Shown in pieces: positions 23,407-34,003 of a DNA stretch of 64,000 bases. Location of the stretch: the NCBI RefSeq assembly GCF_002095435.2, contig NZ_MJEJ02000043.1, positions 64,084 through 128,083 of the forward strand, read 5' to 3'. The notes beneath the pieces were generated by a model that had not been told where the DNA came from, ran no database searches, and worked only from the letters and a program-made list of their open reading frames with translations. This DNA is from Williamsia sp. 1138. GTDB lineage: Bacteria > Actinomycetota > Actinomycetes > Mycobacteriales > Mycobacteriaceae. Positions within the stretch are counted from its first letter, which is position 1. Each line of letters starts with the position of its first letter. The position numbers and the translations under genes were made by a program.

Positions 23407-24945
23407 TCAAGGACGACGCCAGGCCCGCCCGTTGCGGGTCATCATCTCGTCGGCGGACTCGGGACCCCAGGTGCCTGACTCGTAGCCGTCCGGAGTGCCC
23501 GTCGCAGCCCAGTGCTCGAGGACGGGATCGAGGATCTTCCATGACAACTCGACCTCGGCGTTGACCGGGAACAGTGACGGTTCGCCCAGCAGCACATCGA
23601 GGATCAGCCGCTCGTAGGCCTCGGGGGAGGACTCGGTGAACGCCTGGCCGTACGAGAAGTCCATGTTGACGTCACGCACTTCCATGGATGAGCCGGGGAC
23701 CTTTGATCCGAAGCGCAGCGTGATGCCCTCATCGGGCTGCACGCGGATCACCAGCGCATTCTGGCTCAGCTCTTCGGTCATCGTCTGATCGAAGGGCAGA
23801 TGTGGGGCCCGCTTGAACACGAGCGCGATCTCGGTGACCCGACGCCCCAAGCGCTTTCCGGTGCGCAGGTAGAACGGAACCCCGGCCCATCGGCGACTGT
23901 CGACCTCGACCGCGATCGCGGCGAATGTCTCGGTTGTCGAATCGGCGGCGAAACCCTTTTCGTCTTTGAGACCGGGGACCGGCTCGCTGCCCTGCCACCC
24001 GGCTTCGTACTGGCCCCGAGCGGTGTTCTCGTCGAGCGGCAAGATGTTGCGGGTGGCCGAGAGCACCTTGATCTTCTCGGTCTGCAACTCGTGTGGTTCG
24101 AACGAAATCGGCTCTTCCATGGCGATCAGGGCCATCAACTGGATCAGGTGGTTCTGGATCACATCCCGTGCGGCGCCTATGCCGTCGTAGTATCCGGCGC
24201 GACCACCCAAGCCGATGTCCTCGGCCATGGTGATCTGGACGTGATCGACGTAATGCGAACTCCACACCGGGTCGAACAACTGGTTCGCGAAGCGCAGCGC
24301 GAGGATGTTCTGGACGGTTTCCTTGCCGAGGTAGTGATCGATCCGGAAGACCGAATGCTCCGGGAACACCGTGTTGACAACGTTGTTGAGCTCTTTCGCG
24401 CTCTGCAGATCGTGGCCGAACGGCTTCTCGATGACCACTCGCCGCCACTTGTCCTCGGACTGGTCCGCGAGACCCGAGCGCGACAGCTGCTCACACACCA
24501 CCGGGAACGCCGCCGGGGGAATGGACAGGTAGAACGCGTGGTTGCCGTCTGTACCGCGCTTCTCGTCCAACTCACCGAGCGTGTCACGAAGTTTGTCGAA
24601 GGCCTCGGGGTCGTCGAACGTGCCCTGTACGAACCGGAATCCTTCGCTCAGCCGCTCCCAGACATCTTCACGGAACGGCGTCCGGGCATTCGCCCGGACC
24701 GCGTCGTGCACGACCTGGCCGAAATCCTCGTGATCCCAGTCGCGGCGCGCGAAACCGACGAGGGCGAACCCGGGTGGCAGCAGCCCACGGTTCGCGAGAT
24801 CGTAGACCGCGGGCATCAGTTTCCTGCGAGCCAGATCCCCGGTGACGCCGAAGATGACCAGACTGCACGGCCCGGCGATCCGGGGTAGCCGCTTGTCCCG
24901 TTCATCTCGGAGTGGGTTGACCCAATCTGAGTTGCGGTCGGGCAA
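23407..24945 (-). CDS. zwf: Glucose-6-phosphate 1-dehydrogenase
   Basis: First NADPH-yielding step of the pentose phosphate pathway. 512 aa. Coenzyme-binding VIFGVTGDLARRKLMPAVYD, the active-site signature FRIDHYLGKETVQNI, and VIEKPFGHDL. Six bases downstream of tal and 35 upstream of opcA, so part of one operon. Confidence 0.98.
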   Translation of the reverse strand: MPDRNSDWVNPLRDERDKRLPRIAGPCSLVIFGVTGDLARRKLMPAVYDLANRGLLPPGFALVGFARRDWDHEDFGQVVHDAVRANARTPFREDVWERLSEGFRFVQGTFDDPEAFDKLRDTLGELDEKRGTDGNHAFYLSIPPAAFPVVCEQLSRSGLADQSEDKWRRVVIEKPFGHDLQSAKELNNVVNTVFPEHSVFRIDHYLGKETVQNILALRFANQLFDPVWSSHYVDHVQITMAEDIGLGGRAGYYDGIGAARDVIQNHLIQLMALIAMEEPISFEPHELQTEKIKVLSATRNILPLDENTARGQYEAGWQGSEPVPGLKDEKGFAADSTTETFAAIAVEVDSRRWAGVPFYLRTGKRLGRRVTEIALVFKRAPHLPFDQTMTEELSQNALVIRVQPDEGITLRFGSKVPGSSMEVRDVNMDFSYGQAFTESSPEAYERLILDVLLGEPSLFPVNAEVELSWKILDPVLEHWAATGTPDGYESGTWGPESADEMMTRNGRAWRRP

Positions 24946-24951
24946 TGCCTT

Positions 24952-26076
24952 TCAGCCCTTCGACTTCTCGGCCAACTGCTCGGCTGTGGCGTCGAGCAGT
25001 TCCTTCCACGACGCCTCGAACTTCTCCACACCCTCGTTCTCGAGGACGAGGAAGACATCTGTCAGGTCGATGCCGATGGCGGAGAGCTTGTCGAAGACCT
25101 CCTGCGATGCCGGACCCTGACCGATGATCGACGAGGTATTGACCTCACCGTGGTCTGCGAAGGCGTCCATCGTCTTCTCGGGCATCGTGTTGACGGTGCC
25201 CGGGGCGACCAGCTCGCCGACGTAGAGGGTGTCCGGGTATGCCGGATCCTTCACGCCGGTCGACGCCCACAGTGGGCGCTGGGCATGGGCACCCTTGGCG
25301 GCCAGTGCCGTGAAACGGTCGTCCTTCTCGAACACCTGCTGGTAGGCGGCGTAGGCGAGGCGAGCGTTCGCGAGCGCAGCCTTGCCCTTGAGCGCCTTGG
25401 CCTCGTCCGAGCCGATCGCGTCGAGTCGCTTGTCGATCTCGGTGTCGACCCGCGAGACGAAGAACGATGCGACGGAATGGATCTTGGACACGTCATGACC
25501 CGCGGTCGCGGCCTGCTCGAGGCCGTCGAGGAAAGCGCCCATGACCAGTTCGTAGCGCTCCACCGAGAAGATCAGGGTCACGTTGACGCTGATGCCCTCC
25601 GCGATGGTCTTCGCGATCGCGGGGATGCCGGCCTCGGTGGCCGGGATCTTGATCAGGACATTGGGCCGGTCGACGATCTTCCACAGTTCGACCGCCTGGG
25701 CAGCGGTCTTGTCGGTGTCGTGCGCCAGTCGCGGATCGACCTCGATCGACACCCGGCCATCGACTCCACCCGAGGCCTCGTACTGCGGGGCGAGGATGTC
25801 GCACGCGTCGCGGACGTCGTCCGTGGTGACGGTGCGGATGGTCGCATCCACGTCGGCCCCGCGGGCGGCCAGCTCATTGACCTGATCGTCGTACGCGTCG
25901 CCCTTGGACAACGCGGCCTGGAAGATCGACGGGTTTGTGGTGACACCGACGACCGACTTCGTGGCGACGAGTTCGGCCAGGTTGCCCGATTTGATCCGGG
26001 TTCGGGACAGGTCGTCGAGCCAAACCGAAACTCCGGCCTGGGACAGTGCAGCAAGATTGGCGTTCTGTTCGCTCAT
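24952..26076 (-). CDS. tal: Transaldolase
   Basis: Moves a dihydroxyacetone unit between sugar phosphates. 374 aa, the long actinobacterial form. [20 protein letters not shown] near residue 45 and [16 protein letters not shown] with the Schiff-base Lys. The ATG at 26076 follows TTGGAG with 7-bp spacing; the frame stays open further upstream but without homologous sequence. Confidence 0.97.
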   Translation of the reverse strand: MSEQNANLAALSQAGVSVWLDDLSRTRIKSGNLAELVATKSVVGVTTNPSIFQAALSKGDAYDDQVNELAARGADVDATIRTVTTDDVRDACDILAPQYEASGGVDGRVSIEVDPRLAHDTDKTAAQAVELWKIVDRPNVLIKIPATEAGIPAIAKTIAEGISVNVTLIFSVERYELVMGAFLDGLEQAATAGHDVSKIHSVASFFVSRVDTEIDKRLDAIGSDEAKALKGKAALANARLAYAAYQQVFEKDDRFTALAAKGAHAQRPLWASTGVKDPAYPDTLYVGELVAPGTVNTMPEKTMDAFADHGEVNTSSIIGQGPASQEVFDKLSAIGIDLTDVFLVLENEGVEKFEASWKELLDATAEQLAEKSKG

Positions 26077-26125
26077 GGTGCGCTCCAATTCTTGGTGATG
26101 GGGGAGTCGTGATGGACGAGTTCGC

Positions 26126-28213
26126 TCAGGACTGCTTCGCGATGGCGCGCTCGGCGGCTGCCGTGACCGCTTCCGCAGTGATGCCGAACTTCTCGAAGAG
26201 GATCTTGTAGTCGGCCGAAGCGCCGTAGTGCTCGATCGAGATGATCTCTCCGCCGTCGCCGACAAGGCGATACCACGGCATCGCGATGCCGGCTTCGACG
26301 CTGACCCTGGCCTTCAGTGCGGGCGGGATCACCGAGTCGCGATACGACTGGTCCTGCTCGTCGAACCATTCGACGCAGGGCATCGAGACGACCCGAGCCG
26401 CGATTCCCTTGTCCTTGAGCGCCTTCTGTGCGTCGACGGCGAGGTACACCTCCGAACCGGTGCCGATCAGGACGACCTGGGGGTCGCCGTCAGCTTCGGA
26501 GAGGATGTATCCGCCCTTGGCGACACCCTCGGCGGACGTGCCTTCGAGGATCGGCAGGTTCTGGCGGGTCAGGGCGAGGCCCGCCGGGTTGTGGCGACGC
26601 TGCAGGATCTGCTGCCAGGCGTACGCGGTCTCGTTGGCGTCACCGGGTCGAACCACGTCCAGATCCGGGATGGCGCGCAGCGCCGCGAGGTGTTCGATCG
26701 GCTGGTGGGTCGGTCCGTCCTCGCCGAGCCCGATGGAGTCGTGGGTCCAGACATAGATGGGGTCGGTCTTCATCAGGGACGCCAACCGCACCGCCGGGCG
26801 CATGTAGTCGGCGAACTGCAGGAAGGTACCGCCGTAGGCACGGGTCGGACCATGCCGCACGATACCCGAGAGGATTGCGCCCATCGCGTGCTCGCGGATA
26901 CCGAAGTGCAGGGTGCGGCCGTACGGATTAGCGCTCCACTGTTTGGTGCTGATCGACGTGGGCCCGAAGGATGCGGCGCCGTCGATGGTGGTGTTGTTGC
27001 TGCCGGCGAGGTCGGCGGAGCCGCCCCACAGCTCGGGCAGGATCGGCCCGAGTGCGGACAGCACCTTGCCCGACGCGGAACGGGTCGCCACGTCCTTGTC
27101 GCCGACCTCCCACTTGGGCAGGGCGTCGGTCCAGCCGTCGGGCAGCCCGTTCACGTTGAGCCGATCGAGCAACGCCTTGCGGTCGGGATTGGCCTGAGCC
27201 CACTCGTCGAAGGACTTCTCCCACGCCTTACGCTGCTCGGCGCCGCGCTCGACCAGCGCACGGGTATGGCCGATGACCTCGTCGGAAACCTCGAAGGTCT
27301 TGTCCGGATCGAAACCGAGGAGCTTCTTCGTCGCCGCGACCTCCTCGTCACCGAGCGCAGAACCGTGTGCGCTGCCGGTGTTCTGCTTGTTCGGGGCGGG
27401 GAAGCCGATGATCGTGCGCAGGACGATGATCGACGGCTTGTCGATCACTGCCTTGGCCTTCTCGATGGCCTCTTCGATGGCGGTCACGTTCTCGCCGCCG
27501 TCGACGTGCTGCACATGCCAGCCGTACGCCGCGTAACGCGCCGCGACGTCCTCGGACAGCGCGATGTCGGTGTCGTCCTCAATGGAGATGTGGTTCTTGT
27601 CGTAGAAGACGATCAGATTTCCGAGCTGCTGGGTACCGGCCAGCGAGCTGGCTTCTGAGGTGACGCCCTCTTCGATGTCACCGTCCGAGGCGATGACATA
27701 GATGTAGTGGTCGAAGGCGCTGCCGCCGACCGGAGCATCCGGGTCGAACAGGCCGCGCTCGTAGCGGGCCGCCATCGCCATGCCGACGGAGGATGCGAGT
27801 CCTTGGCCGAGGGGACCGGTGGTCATCTCGACGCCCCGGGTGTGGCGGTATTCAGGGTGACCCGGCGTCTTCGAATCCCACGTGCGCAGCGCCTCGATGT
27901 CCTCGAGCTCGAGCCCGAAGCCGCCCAGGTAGAGCTGGATGTACAGCGTCAGGCTCGAATGCCCGCACGAGAGGATGAACCGGTCGCGGCCCATCCAGTC
28001 GGTGTCGGTGGGGTCGTGGCGCATCACACGCTGGAACAACGTGTATGCGAGTGGGGCCAGACTCATAGCCGTGCCCGGGTGTCCGCTACCGCATTTCTGA
28101 ACGGCGTCGGCAGCCAGAACCCGTACTGTGTCAACCGCTTTCGTGTCCACCTCGCTCCAGTCAGCTGGATGGGAGGCCTGGGTTAGCGCGCGAATTTCGT
28201 CTGATGCTGACAC
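26126..28213 (-). CDS. tkt: Transketolase
   Basis: Thiamine-diphosphate-dependent transfer of two-carbon units. 695 aa. N-terminal [22 protein letters not shown]-binding [13 protein letters not shown] ... [13 protein letters not shown], central [20 protein letters not shown], and the C-terminal domain. GTG start with AGGAG upstream. First gene of the pentose phosphate operon, divergent from ctaB as in M. tuberculosis and C. glutamicum. Confidence 0.97.
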   Translation of the reverse strand: MSASDEIRALTQASHPADWSEVDTKAVDTVRVLAADAVQKCGSGHPGTAMSLAPLAYTLFQRVMRHDPTDTDWMGRDRFILSCGHSSLTLYIQLYLGGFGLELEDIEALRTWDSKTPGHPEYRHTRGVEMTTGPLGQGLASSVGMAMAARYERGLFDPDAPVGGSAFDHYIYVIASDGDIEEGVTSEASSLAGTQQLGNLIVFYDKNHISIEDDTDIALSEDVAARYAAYGWHVQHVDGGENVTAIEEAIEKAKAVIDKPSIIVLRTIIGFPAPNKQNTGSAHGSALGDEEVAATKKLLGFDPDKTFEVSDEVIGHTRALVERGAEQRKAWEKSFDEWAQANPDRKALLDRLNVNGLPDGWTDALPKWEVGDKDVATRSASGKVLSALGPILPELWGGSADLAGSNNTTIDGAASFGPTSISTKQWSANPYGRTLHFGIREHAMGAILSGIVRHGPTRAYGGTFLQFADYMRPAVRLASLMKTDPIYVWTHDSIGLGEDGPTHQPIEHLAALRAIPDLDVVRPGDANETAYAWQQILQRRHNPAGLALTRQNLPILEGTSAEGVAKGGYILSEADGDPQVVLIGTGSEVYLAVDAQKALKDKGIAARVVSMPCVEWFDEQDQSYRDSVIPPALKARVSVEAGIAMPWYRLVGDGGEIISIEHYGASADYKILFEKFGITAEAVTAAAERAIAKQS

Positions 28214-28275
28214 GATCGTGTGAACTCCTACAAGCTCGACTCCGGTACAGGGCGGGGCTACGCAGAGCCCGACAC

Positions 28276-28288
28276 CAGCCTAGTCGTC
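28276..28288 (-). promoter_or_regulatory. Candidate tkt promoter -10 region
   Basis: Read on the minus strand it is GACGACTAGGCTG, identical to the candidate gap promoter at 13938-13950; TAGGCT is the -10. It lies 63-75 bp before the tkt GTG in the 232-bp tkt-ctaB divergent interval, which contains no gene. Confidence 0.5.
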
Positions 28289-28445
28289 TCGGCTCGATGT
28301 CGTGGCATACGGGAGGCGAATTGTCGCCGCGGTGCCGACCGAGGTCAGTGACAGGCCGCTGTGGTGGGGTTTCGACCTCGATTCTGGTTCTGGAACCCCG
28401 GCCGTCTACCATTCTCTGTAGTAGATGGACGAGTCAGGAGATCTA

Positions 28446-29441
28446 GTGCGGATTGGGGAACGTGTGAGCGGACACGGTTTCGCCTCCTCCCCGGCGACAG
28501 ATGGCGGTGAGGCGCCGCCGGTGTCGACGCCCACCTCTCTTCGCCGGCGGATTCAGAGTGCGGCGCTGGCTTATCTCGCGCTCACCAAGCCCCGGGTCAT
28601 CGAGCTGCTGCTCGTCGCGACCATCCCGGTGATGCTGCTGGCAGATCGCGGCACCATCGATCTCGCCCTGATGGCCTGGACGCTGCTGGGCGGCTGGTTG
28701 GGCGCGGCGAGCGCGAACACCTTGAACATGGTGGTCGACGCGGACATCGACCAGAAGATGAAGCGCACCGAACGTCGGCCTCTGGCCCGGCACGCGGTGT
28801 CGACACGAAGCGCCCTGGTCTTCGGCATTCTGCTCGGAGCCGGGTCGTTCGCAGTTCTCTCCACGATGGCGAACCTCCTCAGCGCTCTGCTGGTGATGGC
28901 GACCATCGCGTTCTACGTCTTCGTGTACACGATGGTGCTCAAGCGCCGGACCTGGCAGAACGTCGTCTGGGGTGGAGCAGCGGGATGTATGCCCACGTTG
29001 GTCGGCTGGGCTGCGGTGACCGGGAGCCTGAGCTGGCAGCCACTGGTGCTGTTCATGGTGATCTTCTTCTGGACTCCTCCGCACACCTGGGCTCTCGCCA
29101 TGCGTTACAAGGAGGACTACCGCGCGGCGGGGGTCCCGATGCTCCCGGTGATCGCCACCGAGATCCAGGTGACTCGGCAGATGGTCTTCTACACGTGGGC
29201 CACGGTGCTGAGCACGCTGATCCTGTGCCTGGCGACCAGCTGGATCTATGCGGCCGTCGCGCTGGCAGCGGGCGGATGGTTCATCTTCGTCGTGCACAGG
29301 CTCTACCGTTCGACTCTTCGCGGCGAAGAGGTCACACCATTGAAGGTGTTCCTGCAGTCGAATGAATATCTCGCGATCGTGTTCTGTGGTCTGGCAATCG
29401 ATTCGGTGATCGGCTTTCCGACACTCGCCAGCTTGTTCTGA
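28446..29441 (+). CDS. ctaB: Protoheme IX farnesyltransferase (heme O synthase)
   Basis: Adds a farnesyl group to heme b, the first step to heme A for cytochrome aa3 oxidase. 331 aa, about nine membrane helices. UbiA-family acidic motif [20 protein letters not shown] and the second loop [30 protein letters not shown] opens the first helix. GTG 28446 with AGGAG five bases upstream is preferred; ATG 28425 and GTG 28464 are alternatives. Confidence 0.95.
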   Translation: MRIGERVSGHGFASSPATDGGEAPPVSTPTSLRRRIQSAALAYLALTKPRVIELLLVATIPVMLLADRGTIDLALMAWTLLGGWLGAASANTLNMVVDADIDQKMKRTERRPLARHAVSTRSALVFGILLGAGSFAVLSTMANLLSALLVMATIAFYVFVYTMVLKRRTWQNVVWGGAAGCMPTLVGWAAVTGSLSWQPLVLFMVIFFWTPPHTWALAMRYKEDYRAAGVPMLPVIATEIQVTRQMVFYTWATVLSTLILCLATSWIYAAVALAAGGWFIFVVHRLYRSTLRGEEVTPLKVFLQSNEYLAIVFCGLAIDSVIGFPTLASLF

Positions 29442-29570
29442 CGTCATCCGTTCGGTACATCATCGGCTCATTTCCGTGGGTCGGTTTGGCGTGCCGGATG
29501 CGATGAGCGTTAACGTCTGTTGATTCGGGCTTCTCGCTGAGCCCTGTTGCCGAACATCATTGGGGGAATC

Positions 29571-30776
29571 GTGTCGTATTCACATGGACCTGGGTCCGGG
29601 CCCACCGGTGGTGGTCCCGAGTGGCAGCCGTACTCGGAACCGACGGTGGCCGGCCAGCCTCAGTTCGGTCAGCCGCAGCCGGGTAATCCGCAGTATGGGC
29701 AACCGGGACCGGGCGAGGCCTACCAGCCCTATCAGCCCTATCCGCCGCAGCCGGGCCAGTGGCCCGCGGGGCAGGGTGGCTTCGGACCGGGTGGCGGGCC
29801 ACCCCCGCCCCGATCACGTAAGCCCCTGATCATCGGTGCGGTGGCCGGCGCTGCGCTCATCGTCGTGGCACTGGTCGTGACGCTCGTGGTCACCCTGGCC
29901 GGCGGCGGCACGGCAGGCAACCCCGACGCCGCGGTGAAGACCTACTTGCAGGCCTTGTCCGACGGGAATGCGCAAAAGGCACTGGATGTGATGAAGGCGC
30001 CGCCGTCGGATCTGCTACTCACCGATGACATCTTGAAGAAGCAGCAGGAGATCGCCAAGATCACCGACATCAAGATCGTCGACACCACGAAGGCCGGAGA
30101 CATGGCCACTGTGCAGGCGACCTACAAATTCGGCGACCGCAATGCCGACGAGACGTTCATCCTCCACAAGACAGGTGATTCGTGGCGTTTGGACGACGGT
30201 GCGGTCGGCTTGGAGCTCTCGCCGTCCATGGACATACCTGAACTCACCGCGTTCGGTGTGGCCGTCGACAAGGAAGCCAAGATCTACTATTTCCCCGGCC
30301 CGATGGAATGGGGAAGCGCCGACAAGAACTTCAGCGTGGTGGACACCAAGGCCAAGGACTTCCCGATGTCGGCTCAGGCCTACTTCGGTGCGTCGCAGCT
30401 GACCACCGAGCTCAGCGGGACCGGCCGCAACGCCGTGCAGTCGGCGATCACGGCTTATCTCGACAACTGTGCCCTCTCCAAACAGGCGGATGCGTCGGCG
30501 GACAAACCGGGGTGCGGCCAGAATGTGTATGCCTACAACGCGGAGCCGGGGTCAGCCACCTGGACCGCACCGACCGACTTGTCGAAGCTCGAGTACCGCA
30601 TCGGTTACGACAATCCCGAAGAAGTGTCGGTCAGTGGCCAGCTGCCCTGGTCCGTGACGTACCGAACCACGGCCACCAGCTATCGGCCTGCAGAGAACAA
30701 GACCGAACAGGACAACGAGTTTCTGTACGGCAAGGTCGACCTCTCGGCCGACCCGCCGACGTTCACCTCCGACTGA
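29571..30776 (+). CDS. Membrane-anchored protein with proline-rich cytoplasmic N-terminus, function unknown
   Basis: 401 aa. Residues 1-82 are rich in Pro, Gly, Gln and Tyr (repeats of PQ, YQPYQPYPPQPGQ), followed by one membrane helix (about 86-108, LIIGAVAGAALIVVALVVTL) and an extracytoplasmic part. Just after the membrane, PDAAVKTYLQALSDGNAQKA resembles the start of DUF4878/NTF2-like domains found in actinobacterial envelope proteins. Two cysteines (NCALSK, PGCGQN) could form a disulfide. GTG 29571 follows GGGGGAA. The upstream 129 bp show no gene. Family not identified with certainty. Confidence 0.75.
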   Translation: MSYSHGPGSGPTGGGPEWQPYSEPTVAGQPQFGQPQPGNPQYGQPGPGEAYQPYQPYPPQPGQWPAGQGGFGPGGGPPPPRSRKPLIIGAVAGAALIVVALVVTLVVTLAGGGTAGNPDAAVKTYLQALSDGNAQKALDVMKAPPSDLLLTDDILKKQQEIAKITDIKIVDTTKAGDMATVQATYKFGDRNADETFILHKTGDSWRLDDGAVGLELSPSMDIPELTAFGVAVDKEAKIYYFPGPMEWGSADKNFSVVDTKAKDFPMSAQAYFGASQLTTELSGTGRNAVQSAITAYLDNCALSKQADASADKPGCGQNVYAYNAEPGSATWTAPTDLSKLEYRIGYDNPEEVSVSGQLPWSVTYRTTATSYRPAENKTEQDNEFLYGKVDLSADPPTFTSD

Positions 30777-30800
30777 GCCGCGTCACCGGGCCGGTGGTGG

Positions 30801-31775
30801 TCAGTGCCGGCCCGGGAGCAGGACGAGCGAACCGGTGGTCGTGCGAGCGGCGAGGTCACGGTGGGCCTGTGCGGCATCGGCCAAAGGGTAGGTGTGGCCG
30901 ACGAGCACTTTCACGGTGCCGTTCGCGATTCCGCTGATCACGTCACCGGCGCGCCAGGTGAATTCCTCATCGTCCGCGATGAAGTCTCCGAGCTTGGGAC
31001 GAGTGACCGACAGCGAACCCGCCGCGTTGAGTCGCTGGAGGTCGAACGGCGGCACCGGGCCGCTTGCCGCTCCGAACAAGACGACGAAGCCGCGGACGGC
31101 GGTCGCGGCCAAACTCTGTTCGAAGGTGTCGGCGCCGACCCCGTCGTAGGAGACCGCGACTCCGCGTTCGTCCGTCAGAGCGCGCACCCTGTCGGCGAGA
31201 TCATCTCCGTACCGCAGCACCTCGTCCGCGCCCGCCTCGCGCGACAGGGTCTCTTTGGCGTCTGAGGACACGGTGGTGATGACCCGCAGCCCTTTCGCCT
31301 TCGCCATCTGGGTGAGCACCAGCCCGACACCGCCCGCGCCTGCGTGTACGAGGATCGTCTCACCGGTTCGAGGATGGGCAGACCCATCCAGCAGATAGTG
31401 CGCTGTGAGCCCCTGGAGCAGGGCAGATGCAGCCACCTGGTCGTCCACGCCGTCCGGGACGGGGATAGCCCGCGCGGCGCGCACGACGACGAGATCGGCA
31501 TAGCTGCCCGGCGCGTCACACCAGGCAACCCGCTGGCCCACGGTGAGCGTCGTGACCTCGGGTCCGACGGCGATCACCTCGCCGGCGCCCTCGCTGCCGG
31601 GGACGTAGGGCAGGTTCATCGCGTACGCACCCGAGCGTTGATAGGTGTCGATGAAATTGACCCCGGTGGCAGCGACCCGGACAAGGATCTCACCGGCGCC
31701 GGGTTCGGGATCGGGCACGCTCACGTACTGGAGCTCGTCGGGACCGCCGTGCTGACTGACCTTTATCGCATGCAT
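30801..31775 (-). CDS. qor: Quinone oxidoreductase (zeta-crystallin type, NADPH)
   Basis: 324 aa medium-chain dehydrogenase/reductase without the zinc cysteines. N-terminal GroES-like fold (MHAIKVSQHGGPDELQYV, GVNFIDTYQRSG), Rossmann motif LVHAGAGGVGLVLTQMA, and YDGVGADTFEQSL. Same neighbourhood as M. tuberculosis Rv1454c. Start at 31775 matches the family N-terminus; an in-frame extension upstream is not conserved. Convergent with the preceding membrane protein. Confidence 0.92.
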   Translation of the reverse strand: MHAIKVSQHGGPDELQYVSVPDPEPGAGEILVRVAATGVNFIDTYQRSGAYAMNLPYVPGSEGAGEVIAVGPEVTTLTVGQRVAWCDAPGSYADLVVVRAARAIPVPDGVDDQVAASALLQGLTAHYLLDGSAHPRTGETILVHAGAGGVGLVLTQMAKAKGLRVITTVSSDAKETLSREAGADEVLRYGDDLADRVRALTDERGVAVSYDGVGADTFEQSLAATAVRGFVVLFGAASGPVPPFDLQRLNAAGSLSVTRPKLGDFIADDEEFTWRAGDVISGIANGTVKVLVGHTYPLADAAQAHRDLAARTTTGSLVLLPGRH

Positions 31776-31849
31776 GTTTCTGTTGTACGCGGGCCGGATG
31801 AACGGACCACTCACCGGCCCCGCCGCACTCCGGCTCTATGCTGTTTCCC

Positions 31850-32143
31850 ATGAGTGAGCACCAGGGCGTCATCTCCGCGATCACCAAGTACGTGGCCCGT
31901 GAAGGCGGCTCGGCCACCGCTGTTCTCCAGCCCATCGGCGCTGCGGGCGTTCGGATCACGCTGGTCGGCGGTCAGGGCGGCATCCTGGGTGACCAGGTGG
32001 TCGCAGACCTGGAGACCGCGAAAGCGATCGTCGACAAGGTCGACGGCGTCGAGATCGGGGAATGGGACAGGGAGCTGACGTCCTCGGTGGACGTTCGGCC
32101 CGGTCACTACCGCAAGATGGCCGGCTGGGTCGCCAACACCTGA
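31850..32143 (+). CDS. Conserved small protein, function unknown (Rv1455 position)
   Basis: 97 aa soluble protein; alternating basic and hydrophobic residues with GGQGGILGDQVVADLE and VEIGEWDRELTSSVDVRPGH. I recognise it only by position (between qor and ctaA, like M. tuberculosis Rv1455). ATG 31850 is preferred over ATG 31838. Divergent from qor by 74 bp. Its stop codon lies inside a hairpin that also reaches the ctaA stop. Confidence 0.75.
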   Translation: MSEHQGVISAITKYVAREGGSATAVLQPIGAAGVRITLVGGQGGILGDQVVADLETAKAIVDKVDGVEIGEWDRELTSSVDVRPGHYRKMAGWVANT

Positions 32144-32156
32144 GCCTTTCGGCTCA
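32141..32156. terminator. Bidirectional terminator-like hairpin between convergent genes
   Basis: TGAGCC-TTTC-GGCTCA is a perfect 6-bp stem with a tetraloop. Its first three bases are the stop of the upstream gene and its right end is 3 bases from, and partly within, the ctaA stop (TCA at 32154-32156). Confidence 0.6.
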
Positions 32157-33137
32157 GCCCAGCGCAGCGGCTGAGCGCTCCGGAACCGTATGGTCGGCAC
32201 CGACCGGCGACAGGCGGGGCCGCATCGCGATCCACAGCGCGGCAGTTGCCGCGACACACGCCCCGGCGCCCGCCACGTGCACGACCACCAGAGCTGCCGG
32301 AATGTCGGTGATGTACTGGGTCACCCCCACAAGAGCCTGCGCGGCCACCACCGCGACGACGACATAAAGCCGTTTCTTGAGCCTGTGCGATGCACCGACC
32401 GCGAACAGTGCAAAGCCGATCGCGACGAGGACCGACAGATACGCGATCAGCAGATCGGCGTGGAGATGCACCAAGGTGGTGATCTCGACCGCGAGCCTGG
32501 GAACGGGCTTGTCGATGCTCTTGTCGCCCGCGTGGGGGCCTGCGCCGGTCACCATCGTTCCCGCGACGAGCACCGCACCCATCAGCGCGGCGGACAGTAC
32601 GGTCAACCAACGCAACGCAGCAGGCACCTCGGGGATCGCCACGGCCTCGTCGGGTTCTCGAACCTTTTCCAGCAAGAGCACCGACAGCCAGACCATGACC
32701 ATCGACAGCAGCAGGTGGATCGCCACGGTCCACCACAGCAGACCCGTCAGTACCGTGATGCCGCCCATCACGGCCTGTACGACGGTGGACACGGGCATCA
32801 GCCAGGCGTAGACCCGGACCTCGTACCTGCGCCGGGCGCGGGTCACGGCGATGACGATCAGTGCCGCGGTGAGCACGACGAGGAAGGTGAGCATCCGGTT
32901 GCCGAACTCGACCGCCTGGTGGATCGCCGCCACCTCTCCGTGCTGGACGGGGGTGAAGCTACCCGGGAAACACTGTGGCCAGGTCGGGCATCCCAATCCC
33001 GACGCCGTCACGCGGACGACGGCCCCGGTGACGGCGATACCCGCCTGCGACAGCACCACCGCGATGGCGATACCGATCTGTACGCGGAGCGAGGGGAGCG
33101 GGAGCCGGTCGACGAGCCGGACAAACAGGCGATACAC
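32154..33137 (-). CDS. ctaA: Heme A synthase (COX15/CtaA)
   Basis: Oxidises heme O to heme A. 327 aa, eight membrane helices. Heme-ligand histidines are visible in AAIHQAVEFGNR, VAIHLLLSM, VHLHADLLIAYL and VVVHVAGAGAC; the extracytoplasmic loop has the Cys pair GLGCPTWPQCFPG found in Bacillus-type CtaA. GTG start. Functionally paired with ctaB 3 kb away. Confidence 0.95.
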   Translation of the reverse strand: MYRLFVRLVDRLPLPSLRVQIGIAIAVVLSQAGIAVTGAVVRVTASGLGCPTWPQCFPGSFTPVQHGEVAAIHQAVEFGNRMLTFLVVLTAALIVIAVTRARRRYEVRVYAWLMPVSTVVQAVMGGITVLTGLLWWTVAIHLLLSMVMVWLSVLLLEKVREPDEAVAIPEVPAALRWLTVLSAALMGAVLVAGTMVTGAGPHAGDKSIDKPVPRLAVEITTLVHLHADLLIAYLSVLVAIGFALFAVGASHRLKKRLYVVVAVVAAQALVGVTQYITDIPAALVVVHVAGAGACVAATAALWIAMRPRLSPVGADHTVPERSAAALG

Positions 33138-33144
33138 GCTCTCG

Positions 33145-33150
33145 ATCGTA
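33145..33150 (-). promoter_or_regulatory. Candidate -10 of a leaderless ctaA transcript
   Basis: On the minus strand TACGAT is followed by 7 bases and the ctaA GTG; no ribosome binding site precedes the start. The interval up to the ABC permease (33138-33223) holds a second copy of TCAGGTGAAC, also found at the permease 3' end. Confidence 0.4.
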
Positions 33151-33223
33151 GGCTGCGGCCCGACGTGCGCCCGCCTCAGGTGAACCTCATCGACTCGCGG
33201 CGGAGTGACCCGCCGGCGCTTCG

Positions 33224-34003
33224 TCAGGTGAACTTGAAATACCTCACAGCGGCGACACCGGACACGATGCCCCAGACGGCCAGGACTGCCAGTCCGAAGA
33301 GATCGATCGACCCGGCGGTGGCCTGGTGCAGCGCTTCACTCAACGCGCCGGATGGCGTACACCGGGCGACCCACTGCGCTGCATCGGGCACGCGGTCGCC
33401 GAGCACCACGATCGAACCGATGCCCAGGAATGCAAACCACAGGAGATTGGCCAAGGCGAGTACCACCTCGGCCTTCAAGGTGCCTCCGAGCAGCAATCCC
33501 ATCGCCGAGAACGTCAGGGTGCCCACCGCGATGGCGATGATGCCCAGCAGGAGTCCGGCAACCGTTGGCCGCCAGCCCAGGGCTGCACCGATGCCGCCGA
33601 GGATGACCGCCTGGATGCTGACCACGACCGCAACGGCGATCGACTTGCCGGCGATGACACCCCACCGAGGCAGGGGAGTCGCCCCCAGCCGTTTGAGCGC
33701 ACCGTAGCGGCGGTCGAACCCGACAGCGATCGCCTGACCCGTGAACGCGGTCGACATCACCGCGACGGTCATGATGGCCGGCACGAACAGATCGGTGCGG
33801 GACTCGTCGAAATCGCCGATCGGGAGTAGGCACAGGCCGATCAGAAGAGTGATCGGAATGAACATCGTGAGCAGTTGTTGCTCACCGTTGCGCAGCAGGA
33901 GCATCAACTCGATACGCGACTGCGCGGCGATCATCGTCCTGATGGGTGCGGGGCTCGGGCGGGGGGTGAAGGTGCCGGCGGCGAACCGGTTGGGATTGGT
34001 CAT
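33224..34003 (-). CDS. ABC-2 type transporter permease
   Basis: 259 aa with about six membrane helices in the ABC-2 pattern (LLTMFIPITLLIGLCLLPIG, GVIAGKSIAVAVVVSIQAVI, ILGGIGAALGWRPTVAGLLL). Partner of the ATPase that overlaps it by 4 bp. Matches M. tuberculosis Rv1457c. The substrate is not known; the location beside mptB and heme A genes gives no firm clue. ATG 34003 is chosen because the frame upstream runs inside the ATPase gene. Confidence 0.9.
   Translation of the reverse strand: MTNPNRFAAGTFTPRPSPAPIRTMIAAQSRIELMLLLRNGEQQLLTMFIPITLLIGLCLLPIGDFDESRTDLFVPAIMTVAVMSTAFTGQAIAVGFDRRYGALKRLGATPLPRWGVIAGKSIAVAVVVSIQAVILGGIGAALGWRPTVAGLLLGIIAIAVGTLTFSAMGLLLGGTLKAEVVLALANLLWFAFLGIGSIVVLGDRVPDAAQWVARCTPSGALSEALHQATAGSIDLFGLAVLAVWGIVSGVAAVRYFKFT

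Noticed and set aside
30784-30796. CACCGGGCCGGTG palindrome between two convergent genes
   Set aside because: Only a one-base centre; as RNA the stem would be about 4 bp, too weak to call a terminator without evidence.
33175-33233. Direct repeat TCAGGTGAAC near the ABC permease 3' end and ctaA promoter
   Set aside because: Two 10-bp copies, one within the coding end of the permease; likely a small duplication with no sign of mobile-element origin.
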